Shown: positions 34,880 to 44,892, numbered from the stretch's first letter. The stretch: DNA of 64,000 nucleotides from Semisulcospira habei (GCA_036245525.1 BTPG01000003.1:162932760-162996759); one strand, 5' to 3'. Translations and numbers: made by a program. Notes: generated from the sequence alone by a model not told the origin.

Positions 34880-36100
34880 CACCCCTAATCCAGTGAGGCC
34901 TATTACCAATGCTGTTCTCTCTGACTCATGTGTGTCAGGGGTTGACTGTACTGGTTGTATGGGTGCCGGTGTTGGGGCCGGAGCTGGGGCCGAGGGTGTT
35001 ACCGTCTGTAATGGTTTTAATGACTGTACATGCTTGGTTGTGGCACCCAAGTTTACAGATTGATTGAGTCCTAATTTTTGATCTCGACCTGCAACAATGA
35101 TTTCATTATTATAATTTGTTGTTGTACCCATTTGGAGTTGAAGGTCAGATGGCAACATGTATAACCCGATGCCAACTACAAAGTCAACTTTTGATCTCGC
35201 ATATCTGAGAACGTCTTGGTAACGCTGTATGCTTGATGGGAGATCAACCACTGAATTAATTGAATCTTCAAGATTTGCAAGAAACTGTTTTTGTGCTTCA
35301 AATTTGCCACTTCCATTCAAAATGTTTGATTTTGTTAGTGATTGTGCTCCTGGTATACACCAGACATATGTTCTGATAGACTCATTTACGCGCTCGACTC
35401 CCGCTTGAGTAAACCCGTCACTCTTGTCTAAAATAAATGTGGTCCACGCATTAGACTGTTTTTGCTCAATGGAACCTATCCAGACTTGTGATTTTGATGA
35501 GAATGAAGTGTAACCAGGGTAGTAATCTTGTGGGTATTGTCTGTGACTCATAGCATAATACAATGTACCCATACCATTGTGATCATCAAGTTTTTGTGTG
35601 AAGTCATACTTAGGGCTTATGTTAAATTCATTACAAATCCGTTCAAATGCTTTCATATCCATGGGGTTGTTAAACCTGTTGAAACTGGATTCAGTTGGTA
35701 GTGGTGTATGCAGTTCTGACAAAATACGTCTAAGCTGGTAGTACGTGTGGAAATGGTAGACAGACCTAATAAGTTTGTTTGAGTGATTCAAGTGGTCTGT
35801 AAATGAAACACCACAGCCTGTAGTAGAACACAGTATAGCAAAGTTGAGTTGGTTTTGAAACATCTGTAGTGGACTTGAAGACCACTTTCTTGCAGTAGCA
35901 TCTTCTGTTATTGGAGGGTTTAGGTAATGATCAAAAGGGTTGGGTTCTTTGACTTGAAATAAATCTTGTTCGTTTACAGCTATATTGAGCTGATTTAATT
36001 GAATTATTTTCTGTTCATAAGTAGGTGCAACATTATATTTGGCATTCACATTAAATTGAAATGCGTTTGTTGTGGTAATGGTTGGCGATTTAAATTCCAT
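34856..36100 (-). CDS. Polinton virion-type membrane protein (414 aa), intact
   Basis: The start at 36100 is 24 bp from the divergent start at 36125. The protein has SSPLQMFQNQLNFAILCSTTG, FHTYYQLRRILSEL, RICNEFNISPKYDF, VERVNESIRTYVWCIPGAQS and SIQRYQDVLRYARSKVDFV blocks, then an Ala/Pro-rich linker (PAPAPTPAPIQP) and a C-terminal membrane anchor (TALVIGLTGLGVLLLYLFH). I recognise the central blocks from uncharacterised Maverick-linked proteins of corals and Hydra. A structural role in the particle is inferred from its size, anchor and conservation. It is one of few intact frames here, and it overlaps the 3' end of the preceding gene by 24 bp. Confidence 0.78.
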   Translation of the reverse strand: MEFKSPTITTTNAFQFNVNAKYNVAPTYEQKIIQLNQLNIAVNEQDLFQVKEPNPFDHYLNPPITEDATARKWSSSPLQMFQNQLNFAILCSTTGCGVSFTDHLNHSNKLIRSVYHFHTYYQLRRILSELHTPLPTESSFNRFNNPMDMKAFERICNEFNISPKYDFTQKLDDHNGMGTLYYAMSHRQYPQDYYPGYTSFSSKSQVWIGSIEQKQSNAWTTFILDKSDGFTQAGVERVNESIRTYVWCIPGAQSLTKSNILNGSGKFEAQKQFLANLEDSINSVVDLPSSIQRYQDVLRYARSKVDFVVGIGLYMLPSDLQLQMGTTTNYNNEIIVAGRDQKLGLNQSVNLGATTKHVQSLKPLQTVTPSAPAPAPTPAPIQPVQSTPDTHESERTALVIGLTGLGVLLLYLFH

Positions 36101-36124
36101 CCTTTTTTATATGAGATAATAAAA

Positions 36125-36821
36125 ATGTTTATTACCTTAACAAATCTTGATACTAGCAAACCAGTGTGGTTAACTAATGGGATTGACAATCGTGATGGTA
36201 GCAAGGCTGTAGCTATCCATGAAATGTTCTTTACAGTAAAATGGTTTAATGTAACAGATGATATAAATTATTATGTATCTGTTAGTAATGAATCCTCTCC
36301 TATTGAGAACCATAAAATAACATCTGGGTATTATGACTTTTGTACATTAGCTAACTGGTTTCAAAGTAAAATAAAAATTAAAGCAACTTTAAATCCAGCT
36401 AACTTACTTGTTACATTAGAATTTTCTTCTGAGGGTAGGATAACATTTTCAGATGATCTTCTATTATTACTTGGTTTAATAAATGAAACTGAAGCTAAAA
36501 CAAAGCTTTGGGAAATAGAGATGATTGATGGAAAATTAACTGGAAAATATCCTGTTCATTTGTCAGTACATACAGTACTAAATGTTTATTTGAAAGAACT
36601 GAACACAACTGAGAATGTTCACAATGGAAAGCCTTCAACTTTGTTGAGATGCTTACCAAATGGAACTGCACCCTATTTTGAAAGTGTGGTTGCTAGATTT
36701 CCTAATTTGCAGTTTAAAAAATTAGGTTCTAGTTTCTTTGAGTCACTGAGTATCTGTAACTAATCAGGATAACAAACCAGTTGTTATGCATGATTTTAGT
36801 GTTGTGTTGGAAATTAAATAA
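36125..36821 (+). pseudogene. Polinton candidate penton/minor capsid protein, frameshifted at its end
   Basis: Start chosen at ATG 36125 (MFITLTNLDTSK), directly after GATAATAAAA; the in-frame extension to 35999 would overlap the divergent gene. Blocks such as FTVKWFNVTDDINYYVSV, GYYDFCTLANWFQSKIK, LVTLEFSSEGRITFSDDL and LLLLLGLINE are beta-rich. This pattern is known from a Maverick-linked family that may be a penton or spike protein. The frame closes at 36761-36763 after LSICN, but a one-base change near 36755 restores VTNQDNKPVVMHDF and a TAA at 36819-36821. The family assignment is tentative. Confidence 0.65.
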
Positions 36822-36841
36822 TTTTATTTTTGTTTATAAAA

Positions 36842-37718
36842 ATGAGTGGCCTTGGTCCAAAGCCGAGAATCATACCAGTTGCATGTCCAGTAACAGAGTT
36901 GAAAGATTTGGCAGACGTACAGGATTTTGAGAAGGAAGGGGAAATTGGAGAAATATATGGTTTTGAACTTGATTCAACTGGTATGTACAAGCGGAAAGTA
37001 ATTGTTGACATGAAAGACGGTGAAAGACAGATTCCTAAACTTGGTCAGCTGCGTGATGTTACTGTACCTACTCCAGTAAATAACGTGCCCTACAACTTAA
37101 TACATGTGGGTAATAAGTGGGTTGTTTCACCTGTGCCGGCACCAGCACCCGTAATTGACTGGGACATAAAGATTGAATTTATTAGTCCTTATGTATACAC
37201 TGATGACGAAGGCACCTTAGTGTTTAGGAAGGTTGTTAATTCTGGGCCGCTGATTGCAAGCCTTGTTCCAAGTTTTGCCCCAGACAACAATAGCAGAGAT
37301 AAACTGAAAGTTGAAAATTATGAGAAACGACGGTATCTTCTTACAACTAGAAAGGGAAGATCAGATACTTCTGTTGTGTTTATGCCAGCAAGCTTAGTCG
37401 TGGCTAGAGAAGCGACAATAGTATTTGAAATTATCTTGAGATCTATAGCTTCTGTGAAAGAGGCAAATATTGCACAGGGAATAAAAATTACATGGGATGA
37501 AACAGTATCAGAATCAACAAAGGTCTTTATTGCTATTACAAAAAAATGTAGATGTTATTAATGTTTCGAGCAGTATTCCCGCTGTCAAAGTGGTGGTTGA
37601 CAAAACAACTTTTGTTCATCTAAGTTACATAAACCTTGAACACATTGATCTTGTTTCATTTTATTATGCCAGCAAATTGTATACTTTTGACGAGTTGCAA
37701 AATGTAATTGCTGATTAA
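36842..37718 (+). pseudogene. Polinton hypothetical beta-rich protein, frameshifted at A7
   Basis: Starts at ATG 36842 after TTTATAAAA. The first frame (about 240 aa) runs from MSGLGPKPRIIPVACPV to CRCY. A shift at the A run 37540-37546 leads to the downstream frame (VDVINVSSSIPAVKV, then TFVHLSYINLEHIDLVSF, YASKLYTFDELQNVIAD), ending at 37718. The second part keeps the style of the first. It has no membrane segment and a PVPAPAPVIDWDIKIEF linker near residue 100. I do not recognise it; another particle component is possible. Confidence 0.6.
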
Positions 37719-37747
37719 ATAAAAAATATTTGTCAATAAAAAAAAAT

Positions 37748-38422
37748 ATGGTAAACTTCTATCCACAACTACCGACGACGCTTGCGCCTGAGACTGTGTC
37801 GTCGTTTGCGCTTGATCCGCATATGCCAATTGCATCAGATAAAACATTACAGGCAGACGCATTCAGATTAAATAATATTACAGAAGCACTTAAATATTTG
37901 GAAAGTGAAGAGGCGAGGTACTCCAGATGCAAAAGGAGGTATCAGACCATTTTCAATTCTGTACAAAATACATCTATGGCTGTTGGCGCTTTTTCAGCTG
38001 GTTGTTCTGTAGGAGGTATTGTATTGATTTCAACTGGAATTGGAAGTTTGGTTGGAATCGAACTGGAAGGAGATAGCATTGCCACAGGACTGGCTTGCTT
38101 TGGTTTGGATGCCATAAACAAGAGGTTTCACACAAAGTTAGAAAAACATGAAGCATTGAGTACGCTGGCAAGTGCAAAACTGAGTAGTCTTAAACTTATT
38201 ATAAGTAAAGCGTTGCAGGACAATTTTATTAGTGACGAAGAATTTAAGCGAGTCCAGGATGATTTAAATAACTACAAACAAATGAAATCAGAAATACAAA
38301 ATAAAATGCGTAGTCAGTCTCCCGTGAATGTTGAAGAACTGAAGGCTAGTTTTTTAGCAGAGGGAAAAAGGATAGGGGTACAGGAAACCACAGAAAAGCT
38401 ACACAATCTTTTAAACAAATAA
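37748..38422 (+). CDS. Polinton membrane protein (224 aa), intact
   Basis: Start chosen at ATG 37748 (MVNFYPQLPTTLAPE), after an A-rich box. Residues 45-70 are charged (LKYLESEEARYSRCKRRYQ), followed by a glycine- and isoleucine-rich hydrophobic region (MAVGAFSAGCSVGGIVLIST). Then come HEALSTLASAKLSSLKLIIS, a conserved-looking KALQDNFISDEEFKRVQDDL and a KMRSQ end. This family, with a central hydrophobic region and an ISDEEF block, is common in Maverick-linked proteins of cnidarians; its job is not known. It is the last gene before the right non-coding end. Confidence 0.72.
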   Translation: MVNFYPQLPTTLAPETVSSFALDPHMPIASDKTLQADAFRLNNITEALKYLESEEARYSRCKRRYQTIFNSVQNTSMAVGAFSAGCSVGGIVLISTGIGSLVGIELEGDSIATGLACFGLDAINKRFHTKLEKHEALSTLASAKLSSLKLIISKALQDNFISDEEFKRVQDDLNNYKQMKSEIQNKMRSQSPVNVEELKASFLAEGKRIGVQETTEKLHNLLNK

Positions 38423-38449
38423 AAATCAGATTTGGTAATCGTTTAATAA

Positions 38450-39103
38450 TGTCATAATAATAATAATAATAATGGGTATTTATATAGCGCTTAATCTTAC
38501 TCAAAAGCTCTAAGCGCTTTACAATCTGTACACAAAAATAAAATACAATGACATATGCACATAACAAACAAAGCACAATGCCCGAACACACCACTTTTAC
38601 AATAAACTAAACAACAATACATACATAATAATTTATATTCTAATTAACATTCAGTCTAAACAAGGAGGATTGCAGAACTACAACTAAGGCATCAAACACT
38701 GGCAGTCATTCAAAGTAAAGCTTGAAGAGGTGAGTTTTCAACGACCTCCTGAAGTCAGAGACAGACTCACTGTTTCTGACCTCAAGAGGAAGTGTATTCC
38801 ATAACACTGGGGCTTGATAAACAAAAGTGCGCTGACCAAATGTTTTAGTTTTGACAGAAGGTACACACAGCTTCCGTTTATCAGAAGAGGAGCGGAGCTC
38901 ACGAGAGGGTGTATACACATGCAGCAAAGAGGACAAGTATTCTGGGCTGGTGCCTGAAAGGCAGTTAAAACAGATTGACATAACTTTGTATTGAATACGT
39001 GAGGACACAGGTAGCCAGTGAAGGGACTTCAAGATGGGTGTGACATGCTCAGTCTTACGGACTCTCACAACAAGCCGGTCATACACTTCACAGAGAGATG
39101 TCA
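38450..39103 (-). mobile_element. 5'-truncated L2/CR1-like LINE inside the Polinton
   Basis: An (ATT)n tail at 38453-38473 precedes, on the minus strand, an AAGCGCTATATAAATACCC 3' end, a UTR and a 132-codon ORF end (39104 to 38706). That ORF has PILKSLHWLPVSSRIQYKV, YTPSRELRSSSDKRKLC, VYQAPVLWNTLPLEVRNSE and LKTHLFKLYFE, the conserved tail of L2/CR1-group LINEs. ATGTCAT beside both ends (38444 and 39098) may be the target duplication. Confidence 0.85.
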
Positions 39104-39239
39104 TGCCACTTACACAGTTTAGGCCTGATTATTTAACCCCATCTGCACCACCGCCAGAGTACTACTGAGAAAAAAAAGTTTTTTTATTGTCCTTGTATCT
39201 TGACAAATCTGACCGAGTAAGTTGTGACTTAAGTCAAGT

Positions 39240-39325
39240 TGTTGTAAGAACTTATAAGAACTTACAGTAAGAAATTAATAAGTTCTTATGGTAAGTAATT
39301 AATAAGTTCTTATGATAGCTAACTT
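39240..39325. repeat. Short direct and inverted repeats near the Polinton right end
   Basis: AATTAATAAGTTCTTATG occurs twice in tandem (about 39276-39314), with inverted ATAAGAACTTA words just before. It could form hairpins. No gene lies in 39104-39423. Confidence 0.7.
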
Positions 39326-39423
39326 AAAGGTTACCTCTGCAGGTTCCTAAAAGTTAGTTGTAACTTATTAGTAACATATAAAGTTCCACTGAAATCACTT
39401 AGACAGGTAAATGATTAGGTGTT

Positions 39424-39649
39424 GACAGAGACAATAGTTATAGAGAGAGACAATAGGAGATTTAAAAGATAATTAGATCAATGAGGCCGCATCGGTCATG
39501 CTCGTCACTTTTTTAAAATCAAAGGGTTGATTCGGTAATAACGGGGGTGTAATGGGGTCAAAAATTTTAATATTAAAAATGACGTAATTTAATGACCGAT
39601 GCGGCTTTATTGAATTCATTGCCTTTTAAATCTCCTATTGTCTCTCTCT
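39424..39649 (-). repeat. Polinton right terminal inverted repeat
   Basis: Reverse complement of 22216-22441. It ends TTGTCTCTCTCT and is followed by ACCCG, the same five bases that precede the left terminus. It also keeps a more complete palindromic partner (CTTTTAAATCTCC type) than the left copy. Confidence 0.85.
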
Positions 39650-39654
39650 ACCCG

Positions 39655-39722
39655 GAATCGAACCTCGCACCTTTAGCATTGGTGGCAGGTGCCTTAACCA
39701 CTGCGCCACGGACCGCCCCATA
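39655..39722 (-). repeat. tRNA-like head of the SINE hit by the Polinton
   Basis: On the minus strand it reads GGGGCGGTCCGTGGCGCAG, TGGTTAAGGCACC, and GCGAGGTTCGATTCCGGG. TGGCGCAGTGG is an A box and GGTTCGATTCC a B box of RNA polymerase III. It continues into SINE body sequence on the far side of the Polinton, so it is a SINE head and not a tRNA gene. Confidence 0.75.
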
Positions 39723-39724
39723 AT

Positions 39725-39945
39725 ATAATGCCTATTTAAAAACCGTGGGCAGCTGTGCACCCACAAGCCTGTAGGCCCAGGACTATGCAAGTACATGTCC
39801 TATATAAAAACCATGGGAGACTGTGCACGCACGAGGTTGGCCCAGTACTATGAAAGGGATTGCGTATACTAAAACCATAGGTAGCTGTGCAGTAGTAACA
39901 CGAGGTACAGTGTGTAAGTTATTTTTAGCGAGGTACGGCGAAGGT
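39725..39945 (-). repeat. Dispersed repeat with GCTGTGCACCCAC words
   Basis: Three AAAACCGTGGG-type units with CTGTGCACC words lie in tandem (about 39738, 39807, 39870), ending in GAGGTACGGCGAAGGTTAAG. This is the reverse of the repeat at 18540-18740. Confidence 0.55.
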
Positions 39946-40205
39946 TAAGCAAGGAAGTGATGTGGTCACGGTTTGATTTTTTTCAGTACAAGTCTGGCTG
40001 CGTGGTTTTAAATCTTCTGGAACCTGTAGAGCAGATCGTTTTCTTGTCGGCATGTCCATTTTGAAAATACATTAACTCGAAAATGTAATAAATTGTGTCG
40101 TAATTGATCTTTCTATGCACGTTTCTTTTTATTGGTCTTTCTTTGCATTTTACACACTGGGCAGTTACCTTTTTGCTTAGGTTTAGGTTTTTGCTTAGGT
40201 TCACG

Positions 40206-40269
40206 CTCGTGGTTTTAAAACCTTATCCTACTCGCTTTCGCTCGTGGGATAAGGGTTTAAGACCACGAG
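40206..40269. repeat. Hairpin with 23-nt arms
   Basis: CTCGTGGTTTTAAAACC (40206) pairs with GGGTTTAAGACCACGAG (ending 40269) around a CTACTCGCTTTCGCTCGT loop. No function can be read from it. A second small nested hairpin lies at about 40665-40728 (TGTGCTACA/TGTAGCACA around GCTGTATCA/TGATACAGC). Confidence 0.7.
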
Positions 40270-40979
40270 AGTGAGATTCTCAGTATCACCTAAACACCGA
40301 TGTATGAATATATCTTTTACTGTCATTTTCTTTGCTGTAACCCGATGTGAGTTGGTTTTCAGCACACGACTAGCCACCAGACAGCCGCTATTTTGTCTTG
40401 GCAAAGATCTTGACGTAATTTACTTTGTAATGTGACGTCAATATTTTGGATGCCAGACAAATGTTCCTACATGATGACGTAATAGTGCAATACGAGACGC
40501 TTGAGCGCCAGGGATCACTATGAAATGACGACATTGCACGTGAGCTAAAAGTAGGTCAAGTTTTAATATCGCGTGTGCCCGTACCTCTTGTTGACCAGAC
40601 TTTATACAAGATAATTTTGTGCATACGTAGCCCTTCAGGCACCAGAGTTGTATCCCACCCATGTGCTACAGCCAAGCTGTATCACGTGTATGATACAGCA
40701 TTTCCGCTCAAATGTAGCACAGGAGGTGTGTCAGAAATAATTGGGTTCCTCATAGCGAAATCATAACAAGATGGGACACGCCGTATAAAAGTACCAAACT
40801 TTCTGAGGTTCATAATTAGGTCGTGTTCTTTCATTTTAGAGGGGGCGCCCTAGCGTCTCATCTTCTGGGAGAGGTCACTTGACATGTTTATATTTTTAGA
40901 TGACAGCGTTTAAAAGATAATGCCACTGATTTCTTATGGTTGCATCTTGTTCTGCGACATTGAAACCTAGACTCTTTAT

Positions 40980-41240
40980 TCTTTGCAGGGTCATTGTCCG
41001 TTGGATGAACTTTCCGGAAGTACCTACCTGAATGACCTCTCATAAAGGTCAAAGTTACAATATGTACTTGACTGTGTAAAATGCTAACTTTTTTTCAAAG
41101 CCCCAAAAGGCTATTGCTCATTGGATGACCTTTTAGTATTTACCTGAATGACCTTTGATGAAGGTCAAAGTCAGACACTTGTAAAATATCCACTCGATCT
41201 TTTAACGCTCTAACCTCAGACTGACAAAGCAGAGGAAGTC
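40980..41240 (+). repeat. AAGGTCA-type repeat units in the long intron
   Basis: Two or three units share TCATTGTCCGTTGGATGA, TACCTGAATGACCT and AAAGGTCAAAGT. Similar words lie at 42780-42815 and 43085-43140. The rest of 40270-43513 holds a T25 run (41970-41994) and no gene that I can support. Confidence 0.6.
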
Positions 41241-43513
41241 AGGCGACATTACAATAGGAGCCCGAAATTTCAATATTGGGATTAAGTCCTCGGCCTTACA
41301 TGTAGACTTCCTGAGAGTCCTTGTTCCTTGCTAGACCATAAAAAAACTACGCCCGAAAATGGAAGATGTAATTGTGTTACGTGTGGCTCGGATCAACAGA
41401 AAAATGTCCCTAGTCAACTTGGCATGGGACTATAAAGTTTTCTGAAAATGAATCTGAATAGTGGACATTTTTTAGGACGATTACGGCAAGAGTAGTCCTC
41501 AACAATATGCACATAAAAAGGATGCGCAAGCGCGCGAGACGTTAACATGTGGGAAAGAACAAGCTCTGTGCCAGGTGGACAGACTTCCTACACGACTTAA
41601 AAACAAACGGAGCTCTTTGCATTCCTTACAGACAAGTTGTAGACAGACAATTGCCAGTTTTAAAGAAGTGGTCATCGCGTCTGGTCAGATTAGTGTGATT
41701 AGAGGAACCAGTATTGTGCGCATTAATTTTTACAGGACGAACTGCAGAATGGTTCAGCCTCGTGTCTCATCCGCACTGTAGACACTGTCGTAGTTGTCAT
41801 GCTGTTTGGAATGTTCTACCACCTGCTTGCCATGCTCCCTGCAATAGACAGATGGGTGGCTTTTGGAATAAGCAGGAGCTGAATATAACATCAAGACCAT
41901 ACAGGCTGTAGGAGAGGAAATAGCCGCCGCCTTACCCGTGTTCCATTGTTTCACGGTTTGCGATTCGGGTTTTTTTTTTTTTTTTTTTTTTTTCTGCAAT
42001 AGACAACGCTCTGCATGGGAAACCTGGAGATTTGACCCTTGTTACTGAAGCGCTCGTCTTAATTGCCAAAAATTCTTTCTTTGAGTTGGCCGTTGACACT
42101 GACAGCTAGCTTCTAGAACGCTTCACGGTCTTCGGTTAGGACAGAATTTGTCAGCATAGTTCAGTGAATAAGACTTGAAGAGAACTCCTCTGAAAACTGA
42201 ACAGCACTATGGAAAACCTATTACCAACGCAAGGCGCATTGTTGCAAGTGCAACATTGCACGCGTGTTACATTCCAGACGGGAGTCTGGACATCTCAACT
42301 TGCTAAGCAGAGGGCACCGACTCCAGAAGGATAGGGATGGAAATTCAGTCCTAGCTGCCAGTTTGGAAACTCACAATGGCTTGTAAATCATTTGAGAAAT
42401 GCTTCTGCAAGAGTAAACATAGCTGAGGGAACAGATTTGGCTGTAAGAAAGCAAAGCGGTGGTGCACAGAGCTGTTACAAGATCAAATGTGACAAAGACT
42501 TGAAGAAACAGTTTCAACTTCCTATGGCTGTTCCAAAAGAAACGCTGCGCGCTGACTAATTATATAGAATGTCGACTCCGATATAATGGATACGATGTAC
42601 GAATTCCGTGCACGATATGTTTGCTTTTATCTTTTTTGTGTGTGTGGCCTTTAGATGTATGACAAGTCCGTGACGCAGAACAATAAGTATATGCACTAGA
42701 CAGTAGCCCTTTTGACATGCCACTAAATCGCCTGTGCGTTTATTAACTTTCTGTACCATCACTTAACCAAATACTAAATGGTCTTACGTGACCTTGATGT
42801 GTGACCTTGGTCATTCATGTTATATGAGAGAGTGTATTTGAAGCTTGCATTTTCATCATTTGGTCTTCTAAAGCGTAAATGACATATTTGCATTTAATAA
42901 AATATAATTTTTTCCCCCCTTACTATAGCCACCTGTGTCATGAAACGGTTAATAACAAAACAATCAGTTTTAATTTTTTGCTAACAATTTCTTACGGTTT
43001 TCTTTAGTAAAGTAGCTCTCTTAGTGTATGAAAAGAAGAATACAGGTAAGCAAAAAAGCACATTTTTTCGCCATCATTGCCTTTTGTGACCTTGACCTTC
43101 ATCAATTGTCATTCAAGCAGGTATTTCTAGAAAGGTCATCCTATGGAAAATAAACCTGCCAAGATTCTAGGTTTGATGGTCGCAGAGCAAGACGCGAGCA
43201 AATCGAGTCAATGAGGCTGTCCTTCTAACGTTATTATCTAAAAATAGAAAATGTCATGTGATACCAAGAGGGCCTAACCGCATGGGCGCCCACTCCAGAA
43301 TGAAAGAGCATGACCTGATGAAATACCTCAGAAAGTTCGGTGCTTTTATCCAGCGTGTCCCGATCAACTTGCTAAGCACCTATCGAAAAAAGGTTTTGCA
43401 CTGCCTAGGCTTGGTGTGTGTGTTGTGCTGGTCTGGTCTGTTTAGTAGTGATGTTTCTTTTGAAATGAACGACAGCGAAATCACGGCTGATAACCAGCTT
43501 GCTCTGTAGGCAT

Positions 43514-43609
43514 AGACAACACTCCAAACATCTCCAAGATGTATAGACCCTCATGAGCCCTCCAGACTTAAAAGGATCTATGCTTTTGGAGGTGTTTGGA
43601 ATGTTGTCT
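43514..43609. mobile_element. Hairpin element with AGACAACA ends
   Basis: AGACAACACTCCAAACATC (43514) and the inverted GTGTTTGGAATGTTGTCT (ending 43609) form arms of about 33 nt with a few mismatches. It is 96 bp in total. It is a foldback or MITE-like element; one copy is seen in the window. Confidence 0.65.
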
Positions 43610-43950
43610 GTCCGCCGTGTTTTCGCTCTCGTTAGTTGTTGCGAGTCGTTCGTACGAAGAAACCTCACTAATATTCTGGACCGTACGGTTCGCTCACAAA
43701 CGGCAATTCCACATCATGCTTTCCTTCTTTGTTGAGGCGCCTGTTTTGATGGTTTATTGTGTTTTTATTTTGTCCATGAATCATGTAATTGTCTCTGGGA
43801 TGTCATCGTTGTTGTTACGTTTTATGTGACGTGCGATTTCGATGTAATATTGTGAGAGAGGTTCAGTGCGCCTCTCTCGGAAGATTTTTTTTTCAGAATG
43901 GCAAGTCACATACAAAAAAGTAATTGTAACAGTATTTCCTGCACATATAG

Positions 43951-44181
43951 CTGCTGATGAACGTAGTGACTGCCAAAGACAAGCCGAAAATCACCCCTGA
44001 CAACCTTGAGGAATCGCTTATCATGGGAGTACCCGCGAAGGAGGATGGGCAGCAGCGCGGCGGCAGGCCCTTCAGTCTGACCGGGGACCTGCAGCTCGAC
44101 CTCCGACCTTGTGTCCTGGACGCCATCACGCCACGAGGGTATGGGAGTGACGCAGAAGTTGCCAGCCAGTTCAGTCAAATG
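43951..44181 (+). CDS. Host gene exon (77 codons, phase 0-0)
   Basis: The acceptor is CCTGCACATATAG, the donor ATG|GTGCGT. It encodes LLMNVVTAKDKPKITPDNLE, then EDGQQRGGRPFSLTGDLQLD and GYGSDAEVASQFSQM. GC content and codon use stand out from the AT-rich flanks. It probably follows the exon at 14204-14300 and continues into 44816. I do not recognise the domain. It looks like part of an intracellular, partly disordered region. Confidence 0.75.
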
Positions 44182-44230
44182 GTGCGTGGTTTCTGTCATT
44201 ACATTACCGGTGACAGTATCCGCAATTGTG

Positions 44231-44270
44231 TTAACCCCTTGACTGCCTGCCAGTTGACACAGCCTGTTTA
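44231..44270. repeat. TTAACCCCTTGACTGCCTGCC end-like word
   Basis: This single copy of the TTAACCCCTTGACTGCC word also ends the element at 51904-52134. No partner end was found nearby, so it may be a solo or decayed end. Confidence 0.4.
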
Positions 44271-44815
44271 TGCAGTCTTCATTATTTCAACGCCAAAGAA
44301 CATCAACAGTCCAAGGAACATAGTTACGAAGTGGTGTCAACAAGATGCGTACATGCGTATGCAGATCTATGCCTCTTGCAGTTGGATCGTGTTCACGTTT
44401 TGTCGGGAGACAAGAGGTTAATTTTGGTAGTCTGGTTTGGTTTTGGTTCGAGTGTTTTCTGTAATCCCCCGCCCCCTCTCCCTTTGTGCATGCAGCCACC
44501 GACACAGTGAGGTTTTCTAACAAAGGCTTAACTAGCTCTAGGAGTTAATAATTCCGACTCGGATAACATTTCTTATTTGTCCACTGTTTAAAACTTTAAA
44601 AAAATCAATTTGCGTTCTTTGTTGTGTTTTATTGAAGATTTATTTGAGCACACAGACACGATCATTGTAAAGAAATAACCAACACAGAAGGAAGCGCTTG
44701 GGAAGAACAAAGACAAAATGGCTTAGACTGGATTTCAACCATTGGTTTGTGTATGCATGTCAAGAATGTACGTTAAAATGTAAAATGTGATGCAATTTTT
44801 CATTGTATGTTGCAG

Positions 44816-44892
44816 GTCTACAAAAAAAGGTCTACTACAGACACTGGAACATCTCTACATCTGTCGCTTAGCAGGCGCATGGATTCCATAGA
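44816..44892 (+). CDS. Host gene exon (77 nt, phase 0 to 2)
   Basis: The acceptor is TTGCAG, the donor GA|GTAAGC. It encodes VYKKRSTTDTGTSLHLSLS and RRMDSI, with Ser and Thr next to basic residues as in phosphorylated tails. The two left-over bases (GA) complete a codon with the T at 49002, giving Asp and an open downstream frame. The matching phase on both sides is the main support. Confidence 0.75.

Larger units (their letters stand above)
22216..39649. mobile_element. Polinton/Maverick giant DNA transposon (adintovirus-like), degenerate
   Basis: The element is 17,434 bp, bounded by 226-bp inverted termini starting AGAGAGAGAC and flanked by ACCCG. It encodes PolB (minus), a retroviral-type integrase (plus), a packaging ATPase (minus) and a capsid protein (minus), the defining set of the group, plus smaller proteins. 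Gene blocks run plus 24351-27338, minus 27307-33606, plus 33647-34879, minus 34856-36100, plus 36125-38422. Two SINEs and one LINE fragment sit inside it, so the original length was about 16 kb. Many genes have stops or frameshifts. No adenovirus-type cysteine protease gene was found. Confidence 0.93.

Noticed and set aside
39655..39722. A tRNA gene on the minus strand
   Set aside because: A and B boxes are present, but the sequence continues into a SINE body across the Polinton and no proper acceptor stem or anticodon arm can be drawn.
43951..43966. Hammerhead ribozyme core (CTGATGA) at the exon start
   Set aside because: No matching GAAA strand or stems are found around it, and the sequence fits a coding exon.
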